DNA of 64,000 nt from Rhizobium sp. BK399 (lineage in GTDB: Bacteria > Pseudomonadota > Alphaproteobacteria > Rhizobiales > Rhizobiaceae): assembly GCF_014194695.1 (NCBI RefSeq), contig NZ_JACIAH010000014.1, positions 1 through 64,000 of the forward strand. The letters run 5' to 3'. Each line of letters starts with the position of its first letter. Position 1 is the first letter of the stretch. The position numbers and the translations under genes were made by a program. Under the pieces are notes generated by a model. It saw only the letters and a list, made by a program, of their open reading frames with translations. It did no database searches and was not told where the DNA came from. Of this stretch, positions 51,147 through 62,517 are shown piece by piece.

Positions 51147-52526
51147 ATGAGGATATTACCGAGAATGGGCACGATCGAATCCAGCGTCTCGTCTATTTTA
51201 TTGGACCGGGTTGCCGAATGGCTGACCAATTCCTCCCTTGCCGGCGATGATCTCGAGACCATCGTTCGCGGATTTTGTGAGCGGATCGCCTCCGCTGGCC
51301 TGCCGATCGCGCGTGTGCACCTGACCTTCTCGATGCTGCACCCGCTCTACGATGCCTTGAGCTTTACCTGGCGGCGTGCGAGCGGCGTCACGATCGAAGG
51401 CTATCGCCACACCGTCGGCCAGAAACCGGACCGCTTTCTGCAGAGCCCGTATTATTATCTCCTCGACAACAACCTGCAGCACATAAGACGCCGCATCCCG
51501 GCCGAGGGTCCGGCGGAATTTCCGGTGTTCAACGACCTTAGGCAGGAGGGGATCACCGACTACCTCGCCTTCGTCCAGCCGTTCGGCGACGGGTCGGTGC
51601 AGGGGATGATGGGGTCATGGTCGACGGACAGCCATGTCGGCTTTTCCGACGACATGATCGAGGCGCTCCTGCGCATGCAGAACCACCTGGCCGTCGCAGC
51701 GAAGATGGCCGTCCTCGGCAAGCTCGCCAATAACATGCTGACCACTTACCTGGGCGGCGATGCCGGCAAGCGGGTGCTGAACGGCCAGATCCGGCGCGGC
51801 GACGGCGAGACGATCCGCGCCGCGCTCGTCATGGGCGACATGCGGCAATCGACGGTCTATGCCGAGAAGGAGGGCCGGCAGGCCTATATCGACACGCTGA
51901 ACCAGTTCTTCGACGCAATCGCCGCGCCCTTCAACCGCAATGGTGGCGAAATCCTGAGCTTCCTCGGAGACGGGTTCCTGGCGGTCTATCCCTGTGGCCG
52001 GCACAAGGACCCCTCCAAGATTGCCTGCCAGGCGGCGTTGACGGCTGTTCACCAGGCGCAGGCGCGTGTCGCCGAGCTGAACAGGGAGCGTCTCGAGCAG
52101 GGCCTCAGCAAGGTTTCCTACGGCATCGGCCTGCACGTCGGCAACGTGATGTTCGGGAATGTCGGTCTCAAGGACCGGCTGACCTTCTCGGCCTTCGGCT
52201 CCGCGGTCAACGAAGTGCAGCGCCTGCAGTCGCTGACAAAGAAATATTCGAGCGAGGTCGTGGCGAGCCAGGCTTTTGCCGGCTACTGCGGCGGCGAATG
52301 GCATACGCTCGGCGAGGAAAAGCTGCGCGGGGTCCGCCAGAAGGTTACCGTCCTGCAGCCCCGCATTGCGGCACCGGCGATCCATGTCGAGGAAGGCTTT
52401 CACGAGGTGGCGCCGGCAGCGCTTTCGGAAGCCGAGCAGGTCATCATGCTTCATCGCGACGCACGCCGGCAGGCCGTGAAGCCGGCTGTCGAGACGTTCG
52501 TCCAGCAGGGTCCCGACGCGCGGTAA
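51147..52526 (+). CDS. Soluble class III cyclase-like protein with altered base-recognition residues (459 aa)
   Basis: Residues 1-200 form an uncharacterised sensor-like domain (FCERIASAGLPIARVHLTFS, then ITDYLAFVQPFGDGSVQG), similar in layout to a GAF-like domain. Residues 225-400 are a class III cyclase domain: metal Asp231 (VMGDMRQSTVYA) and Asp275 (SFLGDGFLAV), and Asn/Arg in VNEVQRL. The purine-recognising Lys is Ser271 and the Asp of GD-x-VN is Ser (FGSAVN), so the nucleotide specificity may differ. Start uncertain: ATG 51147 or 51165. A strong terminator follows. Confidence 0.82.
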   Translation: MRILPRMGTIESSVSSILLDRVAEWLTNSSLAGDDLETIVRGFCERIASAGLPIARVHLTFSMLHPLYDALSFTWRRASGVTIEGYRHTVGQKPDRFLQSPYYYLLDNNLQHIRRRIPAEGPAEFPVFNDLRQEGITDYLAFVQPFGDGSVQGMMGSWSTDSHVGFSDDMIEALLRMQNHLAVAAKMAVLGKLANNMLTTYLGGDAGKRVLNGQIRRGDGETIRAALVMGDMRQSTVYAEKEGRQAYIDTLNQFFDAIAAPFNRNGGEILSFLGDGFLAVYPCGRHKDPSKIACQAALTAVHQAQARVAELNRERLEQGLSKVSYGIGLHVGNVMFGNVGLKDRLTFSAFGSAVNEVQRLQSLTKKYSSEVVASQAFAGYCGGEWHTLGEEKLRGVRQKVTVLQPRIAAPAIHVEEGFHEVAPAALSEAEQVIMLHRDARRQAVKPAVETFVQQGPDAR

Positions 52527-52528
52527 AG

Positions 52529-52547
52529 GGCCGGTCGCCGGCCTTTT
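52529..52547 (+). terminator. Intrinsic terminator after soluble cyclase
   Basis: GGCCGG, loop TCG, CCGGCC, then TTTTC, with the A-run before the stem pairing to the T-run. It closes the cyclase transcript before the ABC operon. Confidence 0.75.
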
Positions 52548-52660
52548 CAATCCCTTGAAACGCCCCATTTTTTGCGTGTCCGTCATCAACTGGACACCCT
52601 CATTGCGGTACGGTAGTGTGCCTGCACGGGAACAAAGAAAAACTGGGGAATATCATTGGT

Positions 52661-54546
<1,886 letters not shown>

Positions 54547-54553
<7 letters not shown>

Positions 54554-56460
54554 CGCGACGCACATTTCTGACTGGCCTGATTGGCTCGACCGTCCTTCCC
54601 GCTGCCGTGAAGGCGGCCTCGGAAGACCGTGACATAGAGCCGGAGTTTTTGCGGGACTGGCTACGGGCCGGTCGCATTCCTCCCATGGCGGACCGGCTGC
54701 CGGCACATCCGCGGATCGTCAACATGAGGGCGGCGGGGCGGCAACCCGGCGTTTATGGCGGCACGGTGCGCACGATCATCGGCAGCCAGAAGGACATCCG
54801 CTACATGACCGTCTATGGCTATTCCCGCCTGGTCGGTTACGACAAGCACCTGGTGTTCCAGCCCGATATCCTGCTTGGTTTTGAATCGACCGACGATACG
54901 GTCTTCACCTTCCACCTGCGCGAGGGACATCGCTGGTCCGACGGCCACCCGTTCACGGTCGACGATTTCCAATACTGGTGGGAGGACGTGATCCTCGACA
55001 AGAACCTGACACCGGGCGGTGGCGCGCTCGAGCTCAGGCCGCATGGCAACCTGCCGAAATTCGAGGTCGTCGATAACCTGACGGTACGATACAGCTGGGA
55101 GCGGCCGAACCCGATGTTCATGCCGGCCCTCGCCGGCCCGCTGCCTCTCGTGATTTTCGGGCCTGGCCACTACCTCAAGCAGTTTCACAAGAAGTACCAG
55201 GACGATTTTCGTCTCTCGGCGCTGATGAAGCAGAACCGGGTCAAGAAGTGGGCGGACCTGCACATCAAGATGTCGCGGGCATCGCGCCCCGAGAATCCCG
55301 AGCTGCCGACGCTCGATCCATGGCAGAACACCACCCCCCTGCCCTCGGAACAGTTCGTGTTCGTGCGCAATCCCTTCTTCCACCGGGTTGACGAGAACGG
55401 AGTACAGCTTCCCTATATCGACAAGTTCATCCTGAACGTCAGCTCGTCCTCGATCATCGCGGCAAAGGCGGGTGCCGGTGAATCCGACCTGCAGGCCACC
55501 GGCGTCGACTTCAACGACTACACCTTCCTGAAGGATGCAGAAAAGCGGTTCCCCGTAAAGGTCAACCTTTGGAAGCAGGTGCGTGGGTCGCGCGTGGCGC
55601 TGCTGCCGAACCTAAACTGTGCCGACGATGTCTGGCGCAAGCTCTTCCGCGAAACTCGCGTAAGGCGCGCCCTGTCGCTCGCGATCGACCGGCACGAGAT
55701 CAACATGGTAGCCTTCTACGGTCTCGGCAAGGCAAGCGCCGACACCGTACTGCCCGACAGCCCGCTCTTCCGGCAGGAATATGCGGATGCGTTCATCGCG
55801 CATGACAAGGATCAGGCAAACAAGCTCCTTGACGAGGTCGGGCTGAAGGACCGGGACGACGAGGGGATCCGTCTCCTGCCGGATGGCCGCCGCGCCGAGA
55901 TCACCGTCGAGACGGCTGGCGAGAGCAACCTCGATACCGATGTCCTGGAGCTGGTGCGCGATCATTGGCGCGAGGTGGGCATCGCGCTTTACACCCGCAC
56001 TTCGCAGCGCGATGTGTTCCGCAGCCGCGCCATGAGCGGCACGATCATGATGTCGATCTGGTACGGCATCGAAAACGGTGTCGCAACCGCCGACATGTCC
56101 CCGGGCCAGCTCGCGCCGACCATGGACGACCAGCTGCAATGGCCACTCTGGGGAATGCATTACCTCTCGGCCGGACAGGAAGGCAGTCCGCCGGACCTGC
56201 CCGAGGTCCAGCAGCTCGTCGATCTCCTGAAGCATTGGGGCGATACCATGCGGTTCGAGGAGCGCGAGGTGATCTGGCACCAGATGCTGTCGCTCTATAC
56301 CCAGCAGGTCTTCTCGATCGGCCTGATCAATAGCACCCTGCAGCCGATCCTGAGCTCGGCAAAGCTCCAGAACGTGCCGACGGAGGCGCTCTATGGCTTC
56401 GATCCGACCTCCTATCTCGGCCTCTACATGCCGGATTCCTTCTGGTTCAAGGAGGCCTGA
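54547..56460 (+). CDS. Extracellular solute-binding protein family 5 (637 aa)
   Basis: A Tat-like signal (TRRTFLTGLIGSTVLP) suggests folded export. SBP_bac_5 features: QPDILLGFESTDDTVFTFHL followed by REGHRWSDGHPFTVDDF, and PLFRQEYADAF. At 637 residues it is longer than typical DppA/OppA. It overlaps the ATPase stop by 7 bases. Probably binds a peptide, opine-like conjugate or sugar-linked compound; the ligand cannot be deduced. Confidence 0.9.
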
Positions 56461-56463
56461 GGA

Positions 56464-57462
56464 ATGCTGAAATATATCCTCTGGCGCATTGCCGCGATGG
56501 TGCCGACGCTGTTCATCATCTCGGCACTCGTCTTTACCATCATCGAGCTGCCGCCAGGCGACTTCTTCGAAAGCCAGATCGCCGAACTGCGGGCGCAGGG
56601 GGAAAGCGCAAACCTTCAGGAAATCGAGGAGCTCCGCAAGCAGTACGGTTTCGACAAGCCCGAGATCCTGCGCTACTTCTACTGGGTCGGCGGCATGCTG
56701 CACGGCGACTTTGGCTACTCCTTCGAATACCAGCTGCCCGTCTCGGAGGTGGTCGGCGATCGCCTATGGCTGACGATGCTGGTGTCCTTTTCGACGATCC
56801 TGCTTACCTGGCTGATCGCCTTCCCGATCGGCATCTATTCGGCAACCCACCAGTATAGCTGGGGTGATTACGGCCTGACATTCCTCGGCCTTCTCGGCAT
56901 CGCCATCCCGAACTTCATGCTGGCGCTGATCCTGATGTACTTCGCCAACATCTGGTTCGGCGTCTCGATCGGGCACCTGATGGACCAGAAGTTCCTGAAC
57001 GAGCCGATGAGCTGGGAAAAGGCGCGATCGATCCTGTCGCATCTGTGGATACCCGTGATCATCGTCGGCACGGCAGGGACAGCCGGCATGATCCGGCGCC
57101 TCAGGGCCAACCTGCTCGACGAGATGCAGAAACAGTATGTCGTCACCGCCCGTGCCAAGGGTCTCCACCCGTTGCGGGCGCTGGTGAAATATCCGCTTCG
57201 CATGGCGCTCAACTTCTTCGTTGCCGACATCGGGTCGATTTTGCCATCGATTATTTCCGGCGCGGAAATCGTCGCGATCGTCCTGTCTCTCGAAACGACA
57301 GGCCCGATGCTCATCAAGGCATTGCAGAGCCAGGACATGTATCTTGCAGGCTCGTTCCTGATGTTCCTCGCCTTCCTCAACGTGATCGGGGTTCTCGTCT
57401 CCGACATCGCACTCGGCTTCCTCGATCCGCGTATTCGCCTGCAAGGCAGGAGCACCAAATAG
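56464..57462 (+). CDS. Peptide-type ABC permease, DppB/YejB-like (332 aa)
   Basis: Six predicted transmembrane helices, N-terminal MLKYILWRIAAMVPTLFIIS and the EAA motif region EMQKQYVVTARAKGLHPLRA. Follows the binding-protein gene by 3 bases. Forms the pore with the following permease. Confidence 0.92.
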   Translation: MLKYILWRIAAMVPTLFIISALVFTIIELPPGDFFESQIAELRAQGESANLQEIEELRKQYGFDKPEILRYFYWVGGMLHGDFGYSFEYQLPVSEVVGDRLWLTMLVSFSTILLTWLIAFPIGIYSATHQYSWGDYGLTFLGLLGIAIPNFMLALILMYFANIWFGVSIGHLMDQKFLNEPMSWEKARSILSHLWIPVIIVGTAGTAGMIRRLRANLLDEMQKQYVVTARAKGLHPLRALVKYPLRMALNFFVADIGSILPSIISGAEIVAIVLSLETTGPMLIKALQSQDMYLAGSFLMFLAFLNVIGVLVSDIALGFLDPRIRLQGRSTK

Positions 57463-58635
57463 ATGTCGCCCTTGCCACCGCCCGGCGCACCCATGCCACA
57501 CTACGTCTCCACGGCGCCCTTCGATCCCACCGCGACGGAGGGAATGGGGGCTGCGCAGTCGCGCATCCATCTCGCCTCGCAAAAGCATCTGATGTGGTGG
57601 AAGTTCAAGCAGCACCGGCTGGCGCTCGCCTCGGGCGTCTTCCTGCTTTGCACCTATCTGATGATCATCATCGTCGAATTCATTGCGCCCTACGGGCTGC
57701 ACACCAAGAATGTCGACTTCATCCATGCGCCGCCACAGCGCGTGCATTTCTTCCACAACGGGAATTTCGTCGGCCCGTTCGTCTATGGCCGCAGCATGTC
57801 GCTCGACCTCGACACGCTCCATCGGATCTACACCGACAAGCCTGACGATGTGCAGCCGATCCGTTTCTTCTGCCGCGGTGACGGCTACAAGTTCTGGGGA
57901 CTGGTGAGCATGGACCGGCATCTGGTCTGCCCGGCGGTCGGCGGGCAGATGTTTCTGCTTGGCACCGATCGCCTCGGTCGCGACGTGCTCTCACGCATTT
58001 TGTACGGGGCTCGGATTTCGCTGACGATCGGCCTGATCGGCATTGCCATCAGTTTCTGCCTCGGGATCATCATCGGCGGACTTGCCGGCTACTGGGGCGG
58101 CATCTTCGACCTGATCGTCCAGCGCCTGATCGAGGTGCTGCAGTCGCTGCCGAGCCTGCCGCTCTGGATGGCGCTTGCGGCAATCATGCCGGTGACCTGG
58201 AGCCCGATCGTCATCTATTTCGGGATCACCGTGATTCTCGGGATCATCGACTGGACGGGACTGGCGCGTGCCGTGCGCTCGAAACTTCTGGCGCTGCGCG
58301 AGGAAGACTATGTCCAGGCTGCCCAGCTGATGGGAGCGAGCACGCCCCGTATCATCGGCAGGCACCTGGTTCCCGGCTTCATGTCCCATCTGATCGCCTC
58401 GGCGACGATTTCGATCCCGGGCATGATTCTCGGCGAGACGGCACTGAGTTTCCTTGGACTGGGTCTGCGCCCGCCGATCACCAGCTGGGGTATTCTCCTG
58501 ACCGAGGCGAAGAGCGTAAGTGTCATCGCGTTCTATCCATGGTTGTTATTTCCGATTATACCGGTCGTTCTGGTAATTTTGGCGTTCAACTTTCTGGGAG
58601 ACGGCTTGCGTGATGCGGCAGATCCCTACAAATAG
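57463..58635 (+). CDS. Peptide-type ABC permease, DppC/YejE-like (390 aa)
   Basis: Abuts the previous gene (TAG then ATG). A short cytoplasmic N-terminus, one anchor helix (residues about 52-75), a large periplasmic loop with HPKNVDF-like region, then five helices with GTDRLGRDVLSRILYGARIS and the EAA loop REEDYVQAAQLMGASTPRII. The loop after the first helix is longer than in DppC, typical of YejE-type proteins. It completes the importer. Confidence 0.92.
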   Translation: MSPLPPPGAPMPHYVSTAPFDPTATEGMGAAQSRIHLASQKHLMWWKFKQHRLALASGVFLLCTYLMIIIVEFIAPYGLHTKNVDFIHAPPQRVHFFHNGNFVGPFVYGRSMSLDLDTLHRIYTDKPDDVQPIRFFCRGDGYKFWGLVSMDRHLVCPAVGGQMFLLGTDRLGRDVLSRILYGARISLTIGLIGIAISFCLGIIIGGLAGYWGGIFDLIVQRLIEVLQSLPSLPLWMALAAIMPVTWSPIVIYFGITVILGIIDWTGLARAVRSKLLALREEDYVQAAQLMGASTPRIIGRHLVPGFMSHLIASATISIPGMILGETALSFLGLGLRPPITSWGILLTEAKSVSVIAFYPWLLFPIIPVVLVILAFNFLGDGLRDAADPYK

Positions 58636-58724
58636 CGGCCAGCCCGGCGGAGCACCGCTCTGTCTGCTGACTGCGAGCGGAAACCGGCGGTGCTAGTATG
58701 ACATCAAGCGCAGAAGGAGCGCCC

Positions 58725-59933
58725 ATGGCCCGGCGCCTGGAAGATGCCCGTATCCTCATGTACAGCCACGACACGTTCGGGCTCGGTCACCTGCGTCGGT
58801 GCCGGGCCATCGCGCATGCCCTGGTCGAGGATTATCGCGGTCTCAACATTCTTATCATTTCAGGGGCGACGATTGCGGGTGCGTTCGATTACCGTGCACG
58901 CGTTGACTTCGTGAAAATTCCGAGCGTCATCAAGCTTCGCAACGGCGAATATACGTCGATGGCGAGCCATATTGACCTGCACGAAACGCTCAAGATGCGC
59001 GAATCGAGCATTCGCCATACTGCGGAAACCTTCCAGCCCGACATCTTCATCGTCGACAAGGAGCCGATGGGACTGAAGGGTGAAGTCGAGGAAACGCTTG
59101 CCTATCTCAAGGCCCGCGGCACAGTACTGGTGCTTGGCCTGCGCGAGATCATGGATGCCTCGCACCTGCTCGATGCCGAGTGGAAGCGCAACGGCATCAT
59201 GCAGAAGATCGACCAGTACTATGATTCCGTCTGGGTCTACGGCCCGCCGGATTTCTACGATCCGCTGATTGGGCTCGACGTGCCCGCGAGTGTGCGCCGG
59301 AAAATGGATTTCGTCGGCTTCCTCCAGCGCAGCGTCTCGTCGAGCAAGACGTCGATCAATGCGCGCTCCGACAACTACATCCTGGTCACGACAGGCGGGG
59401 GCGGCGACGGATCGGATCTGGTTCACGATGTCATGAACGCCTACGAGCAGGACGCCAGCCTACAGTTGAAGGCGCTCGTTGTCCTCGGGCCGTACATGCC
59501 GGCGGCCGAACGTTCCAAGCTCGTCGCCAAGGGTTCGCGCATTCCCTATATCGAGGTCATCGAGTTCGACAATCACATGGAAGAGCTGATCGTCGGTGCC
59601 ACCGGTGTCGTCGCCATGGGTGGCTACAATACCTATTGCGAGATCCTGTCCTTCGACAAGCCTGCTCTGATCGTGCCCCGCGTGAAGCCGCGCGAGGAGC
59701 AGTTGCTGCGCGCCCAGCGGGCGAGCGAACTTGGTCTCATCGACATGCTTCTGCCGGACCAGTCCGCGGATCCGGCCGTGATGTCCGAAGCGCTCAAGCG
59801 CCTTCCAAATCGCGCACCGCCTTCAGAAAGCGGCTGTACCCTGCAGCTCCAGGGCCTTGATCACATCTCTGAGACCGTCGGTCGCTGGCTGGATGGCCGC
59901 GGCCGCCACCTGTCGGTCGTCGGGGCCGAGTAA
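58725..59933 (+). CDS. Predicted glycosyltransferase, COG4671/MurG-like (402 aa)
   Basis: GT-B-like sequence opening ARILMYSHDTFGLGHLRRCR (Gly-rich acceptor loop), with DIFIVDKEPMGLKGE, then a C-terminal domain with ILVTTGGGGDGSDLV and MGGYNTYCEILSFDKPALIV followed by PR. The pattern is that of MurG-like predicted glycosyltransferases. ATG 58725 has AAGGAG 7 bases upstream; ATG 58698 does not. First of three consecutive glycosyltransferase genes, with the third of the same family. Confidence 0.85.
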   Translation: MARRLEDARILMYSHDTFGLGHLRRCRAIAHALVEDYRGLNILIISGATIAGAFDYRARVDFVKIPSVIKLRNGEYTSMASHIDLHETLKMRESSIRHTAETFQPDIFIVDKEPMGLKGEVEETLAYLKARGTVLVLGLREIMDASHLLDAEWKRNGIMQKIDQYYDSVWVYGPPDFYDPLIGLDVPASVRRKMDFVGFLQRSVSSSKTSINARSDNYILVTTGGGGDGSDLVHDVMNAYEQDASLQLKALVVLGPYMPAAERSKLVAKGSRIPYIEVIEFDNHMEELIVGATGVVAMGGYNTYCEILSFDKPALIVPRVKPREEQLLRAQRASELGLIDMLLPDQSADPAVMSEALKRLPNRAPPSESGCTLQLQGLDHISETVGRWLDGRGRHLSVVGAE

Positions 59934-59947
59934 AGTCCAGGATCCTG

Positions 59948-61192
59948 ATGCAACGCCGCAAGATTCTCGTCGTTCTGAAAGGCTATCCGCGCCTCTCGGA
60001 AACCTTTATCGCGCAGGAACTGCTCGGCCTGGAGAAGGCCGGCTTCGACCTGACGCTGATCTCGATGCGTCGGCCCACGGACAAGAAGCGTCATCCGGTC
60101 CATGACGAGATCAAGGCCCGAGTCATCTACCTGCCGGAGTATCTCCACGAGGAGCCGTTGCGCGTCCTGAAGGGCCTTATTGCGAGCTTTGGCAAGCCGG
60201 GGATAAAGGCGCTTTGGAAGCGGTTCCTGAAGGACCTCGGACGCGATGTGTCGCGCAATCGCTTCCGCCGGCTTGGGCAGGCCTTCGTCCTTGGCCGTGA
60301 ATGGCCTGACAACGGCGGCTGGCTGCATGCGCATTTCATCCACACGCCGGCCTCGGTCACCGAATATGCGAGCATCCTGACCGGCGTTCCCTGGACCTGC
60401 TCGGCGCATGCCAAGGATATCTGGACCTCGCCTGACTGGGACCTGCACGAAAAACTCGGCAGCGCCCGCTGGACGGTGACCTGCACGCGCAGCGGATATG
60501 ACCACATGCGCACCCTGACGCCGCGCAAGGATGCGGTGCATCTGAGCTACCATGGCCTCGATCTCGCACGCTTCGGCCATTTCGCTGGCGCGCGATCGAG
60601 GCGCGACGGCTGCGACCCGGCTGATCCCGTGCTTCTCTTGAGCGTCGGGCGCGCGGTGGAGAAGAAGGGCTACGAAACGCTCCTGAGAGCGCTTGCCCTG
60701 CTGCCCCCTGATCTCAATTGGCGCTTCGAGCATATTGGCGGGGGAGACAAGCTTTCAAGATTGCAGGCGCTTGCTAGAGAACTCGGTGTAGCCGATCGGG
60801 TCACCTGGAAAGGGGCGCTTGCCCAGGAAGATGTGCTCGAGCATTACCGGAGGGCCGATGTCTTCGCGCTTGCCTGTCGCATTGCCTCAGACGGCGACCG
60901 CGACGGCCTGCCGAACGTGCTGGTGGAGGCGTCGAGCCAGCGCCTGCCCTGCGTGTCGACATCGGTATCGGGAGTTCCGGAGCTTCTGATTGACGGCGTC
61001 AACGGCATGGTCGTGCCGCCGGAGGATCCGGCGGCATTTGCGGCGGCGCTTGCTGCGCTGATTGGCGATCCTACAAGGCGCATGCAGCTTGGCGATGCCG
61101 CAGAGCGGCGCGTGCGCGAGCATTTCGATCACCAGGCAAGCATCGACCAGCTTGGACAGCTCTTCGAGGAGGAGTGGCGAAAAGCCTCATGA
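59948..61192 (+). CDS. GT4 glycosyltransferase (414 aa)
   Basis: N-terminal LVVLKGYPRLSETFIAQELL (the RLSETF motif of exopolysaccharide GT4 enzymes, e.g. colanic-acid-type), WLHAHFIHTPASV, then SVGRAVEKKGYETLLRALAL and the donor-binding segment DGLPNVLVEASSQRLPCVST. Fifteen bases after the preceding gene, ATGA overlap with the next: one operon. Confidence 0.92.
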   Translation: MQRRKILVVLKGYPRLSETFIAQELLGLEKAGFDLTLISMRRPTDKKRHPVHDEIKARVIYLPEYLHEEPLRVLKGLIASFGKPGIKALWKRFLKDLGRDVSRNRFRRLGQAFVLGREWPDNGGWLHAHFIHTPASVTEYASILTGVPWTCSAHAKDIWTSPDWDLHEKLGSARWTVTCTRSGYDHMRTLTPRKDAVHLSYHGLDLARFGHFAGARSRRDGCDPADPVLLLSVGRAVEKKGYETLLRALALLPPDLNWRFEHIGGGDKLSRLQALARELGVADRVTWKGALAQEDVLEHYRRADVFALACRIASDGDRDGLPNVLVEASSQRLPCVSTSVSGVPELLIDGVNGMVVPPEDPAAFAAALAALIGDPTRRMQLGDAAERRVREHFDHQASIDQLGQLFEEEWRKAS

Positions 61193-62322
61193 CCAGACAA
61201 AGCGTCTTCTTCTACGTCCAGCACCTGCTTGGCATCGGGCATATTGCCCGGGCAAGCCGCATTGCGTCCGCCCTTGTTCGCGACGGCTTCGACGTCACCG
61301 TCGTCACCGGCGGCCTGCCGGTCCCGGGCTTTCCGGGTGAAGGCGTCACCACGGTGGAACTGCCGCCAGTCGTGGCGAGCAATGCGGGTTTTACCGGACT
61401 TGCGGATGAAAACGGGGTTGCAGCGGACGAGGCGTTTCTTGGCCGGCGTCGGGATATGCTGCTCTCGGCCTACGATCGCGCGAAGCCCGATATCGTCATC
61501 GTCGAGGCGTTTCCCTTCGGCAGGCGCCAGATGCGCTTCGAGCTTCTGCCGCTCATCGGGGCGATCGAGCAGTCGCATCCAAGGCCGAAGCTGTTGAGTT
61601 CGGTTCGCGATATCCTGCAGGAAAACCGCAAGCCAGGACGCAACGAGGAGACTGCAGCCCTCGTGCGGGATCATTTCGATGGTGTGCTGGTGCACGGCGA
61701 CCCCGGCTTCGTGCGGCTGGAAGAGACATTTCCGCTGGCTGCCGACATTGCCGCGAAAGTGCACTACACCGGCATGGTGACAGCCCCCCGGGCCGCAGAA
61801 CCGGCCGAGGTCTTCGATGTGATCGCGTCAGCCGGTGGTGGTGCTGTCGGCATCGACCTGCTTCGGGCGGCAAGCGGGGCGGCGGAAAGGCTTCCGGAAA
61901 CGTTGCGCTGGCTGTTGATCAGCGGTCCCAATCTTCCGGAGCGTGATTTTGCAGAGCTTGCCTCTGCTGCGCCTCAGAATGTCACGCTCCAGCGCTTCCG
62001 CAAGGACTTTCCGTCACTTCTGCGGGGCGCGCGTGTCTCGATCTCGCAGGCGGGCTACAACACGGTCGGCGATCTCCTGCAGGCGGACTGCCGGGCAATC
62101 CTCGTCCCCTTTGTTGCCGGCGGCGAGACAGAGCAGACGGTGCGCGCCGAGCGGCTGAGGGCGCTTGGACTTGCCGATATCCTGCCGGAGGCCGGGTTGA
62201 CGCCGGGGATCGTTGCCGAGGCCGTCGAGACCGCGTTGTCGGCGCTCCGGAGCGGTCCTATGGCTCTCGACCTTGCCGGAGCAGAAAAGACGGCGGCAAT
62301 CATTCGTTCACTGGCTGGCTGA
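61189..62322 (+). CDS. Predicted glycosyltransferase, MurG-like (377 aa)
   Basis: Opens SVFFYVQHLLGIGHIARASR (cf. the GLGHLRR loop of the gene at 58725) and ends with a GT-B donor domain: SISQAGYNTVGDLLQADCRA then ILVPFVAGGETEQTVRA, the G-x-N-T motif shared with that gene. Start ATG 61189 overlaps the previous stop. Probably acts on the same glycan as the other two. Confidence 0.85.
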   Translation: MTRQSVFFYVQHLLGIGHIARASRIASALVRDGFDVTVVTGGLPVPGFPGEGVTTVELPPVVASNAGFTGLADENGVAADEAFLGRRRDMLLSAYDRAKPDIVIVEAFPFGRRQMRFELLPLIGAIEQSHPRPKLLSSVRDILQENRKPGRNEETAALVRDHFDGVLVHGDPGFVRLEETFPLAADIAAKVHYTGMVTAPRAAEPAEVFDVIASAGGGAVGIDLLRAASGAAERLPETLRWLLISGPNLPERDFAELASAAPQNVTLQRFRKDFPSLLRGARVSISQAGYNTVGDLLQADCRAILVPFVAGGETEQTVRAERLRALGLADILPEAGLTPGIVAEAVETALSALRSGPMALDLAGAEKTAAIIRSLAG

Positions 62323-62366
62323 AACCCTCGCACTTTTCGAAAGTCATGTGATATAAAAAACATCCC

Positions 62367-62410
62367 GGCGAGAATCGACATGACGACGGCACGTCGATTC
62401 GCCTTGTTTT
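62367..62410 (+). terminator. Intrinsic terminator after glycosyltransferase operon
   Basis: GGC(GA)GAATCGAC (from 62367) pairs with GTCGATTCGCC (to 62403), a long stem with a two-base bulge, followed by TTGTTTT. Confidence 0.65.
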
Positions 62411-62517
62411 CATATTGAAATCCGGCGGTCCGGTTGCATGGTCCCTATTCGGCATTCCTCATCGTTCTGCCGCAGGTCCATTGCCCCCCAGATTTCCCAG
62501 GCAATTGACGGTTAGCA

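Noticed and set aside
58649-58695. 8-bp inverted repeat AGCACCGC/GCGGTGCT before the glycosyltransferase operon
   Set aside because: Long loop of about 30 bases and no T-run; too weak to call terminator or operator.
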